NCBI GenBank assembly: GCA_943789135.1
Contig: CALSSY010000012.1
Location: forward strand, 48,371 to 112,370
Origin: an uncultured Bacteroidia bacterium
GTDB taxonomy: Bacteria > Bacteroidota > Bacteroidia > NS11-12g > UBA955
Length of the DNA stretch: 64,000 nt
Direction: 5' to 3'
Shown: one piece after another, positions 63,420 to 64,000 of the stretch
Layout of the letters: every line of letters begins with the position of its first letter
How positions within the stretch are numbered: the stretch's first letter is position 1
Notes under the pieces: model-generated
The model's database searches: none
What the model saw: only the letters and a program-made list of their open reading frames with translations
What the model was told of the DNA's origin: nothing
Program-made: the position numbers and the translations under genes

Positions 63420-64000
63420 TTATACGTTGAATCTAAAATGCATGCAATCGCCATCGGCAACCACATACTCTTTACCTTCAACTCTTAATTTCCCAACTTC
63501 TCTACAAGCCGCTTCAGACCCAAGTGATGTGTAATCGTTATATGCAATTACTTCAGCACGAATAAAGCCTTTTTCAAAATCGGTATGAATGACCCCAGCA
63601 GCCTGTGGCGCTTTCATACCTTTGGTAATTGTCCAAGCCCTAACCTCTTTAACCCCAACTGTGAAATAGGTAATATAATTCAGTAGGCGATAAGCCCCTT
63701 GAATTAGGTTTTCAACTCCACTTTTCTCTAAGCCTAATTCTTCTAAAAAGAGTTTGCGGTCTTCAAAACTCTCTAATTCCGCAATTTCTGCTTCAATTGC
63801 TGCTGAAATAACTAGGATTTCTGCGTTCTCATTTTTTACCGCTTCACGCACTTTTTCTACGTAGGCATTTCCAGCTTTTGCGCTGTCGGGATCTACGTTA
63901 CAAACGTACATAACGGGTTTATCTGTTAAAAGGTTCAAGTCACGAATAAACGCTCGTTTTTCCGGCTCCATTTCAAGTGTCCGCGCATTCTCACCCTTCA
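63420..64000 (-). CDS. ychF: Ribosome-binding ATPase YchF, C-terminal part
   Basis: YchF (OLA1) is an Obg-family P-loop protein that prefers ATP and binds ribosomes. The window has the C-terminal half: KPVMYVCNVDP (the altered NxxE-type region), the coiled-coil helical domain (residues between EELGLEKSGVENLIQ and the following text), and the TGS domain. The TGS domain includes YFTVGVKEVRAWTI, KGMKAPQAAGVIHTDFEKGF, IRAEVIAYNDY and the YVVADGDCMHFRFNV ending. The reading frame stays open to the window edge (ENARTLEMEPEKRAF), so the N-terminal G domain lies outside. Confidence 0.95.
   Translation of the reverse strand, partial: KGENARTLEMEPEKRAFIRDLNLLTDKPVMYVCNVDPDSAKAGNAYVEKVREAVKNENAEILVISAAIEAEIAELESFEDRKLFLEELGLEKSGVENLIQGAYRLLNYITYFTVGVKEVRAWTITKGMKAPQAAGVIHTDFEKGFIRAEVIAYNDYTSLGSEAACREVGKLRVEGKEYVVADGDCMHFRFNV

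Overview
The window is a chromosomal segment of a Bacteroidota bacterium (Flavobacteriia/Chitinophagia-like; genus not assignable by eye). The evidence is type IX secretion (T9SS) cargo with C-terminal sorting domains, a PorP/SprF-type protein, an atpD-atpC pair without the rest of the ATP synthase genes, fused SecDF, the families DUF3098, DUF3127 and DUF4159, no Shine-Dalgarno sites, and promoters of the Bacteroidota form TAnnTTTG. It is an ordinary housekeeping backbone with large secreted-protein genes inserted. I see no prophage, insertion sequence, CRISPR array, tRNA or rRNA.

Layout. 1-8.4 kb: trmD, a DnaQ-like exonuclease, an RluA-type pseudouridine synthase, dcd, an outer-membrane-type protein, a WD40 protein, a phosphopantetheinyl transferase, lepA and dprA. 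Most of this stretch is broken by single-base indels that look like sequence errors. 8.4-13.7 kb: yidC, atpDC, and an ECF sigma factor with a lycopene cyclase. 14.3-25.1 kb: two near-identical giant T9SS cargo genes (copies A and B) in tandem, with mlaD between them and a cell-wall amidase after copy B. 25.1-36.4 kb: lptD, a formylglycine-enzyme-like protein, lysA, secDF, a heptosyltransferase, a PolX-like protein and a small secreted protein. 36.5-49.5 kb: purL, a type B cargo protein, an exonuclease, the ftsX-DUF3098-uppP-DUF4159 operon, and a type B cargo/PorP-SPOR pair. 49.6-57.8 kb: DUF3127, an ABC permease, tamB, tsaD and meaB. 57.8-64 kb: a type A cargo protein, an ECF sigma/anti-sigma-barrel pair, a coiled-coil outer-membrane protein and the end of ychF.

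The envelope theme is strong. LptD, MlaD, TamB, YidC, SecDF, UppP, the amidase and the heptosyltransferase build the envelope, while five T9SS cargo proteins and a PorP-SPOR protein decorate it.

The most interesting pattern is regulatory. At least eleven genes carry a perfect TAnnTTTG box 4-7 nt before the start codon, which implies leaderless mRNAs. Three information-processing or energy genes (lepA, dprA, atpD) instead share a gap of exactly 16 nt. The box also decides several non-ATG starts. Other points are the cargo duplication that separates the amidase from mlaD, a PolX whose polymerase aspartates are replaced, and an SSB-like tail on the DUF3127 protein. Where a gene is broken by an apparent indel, the entry spans the whole reconstructed gene.
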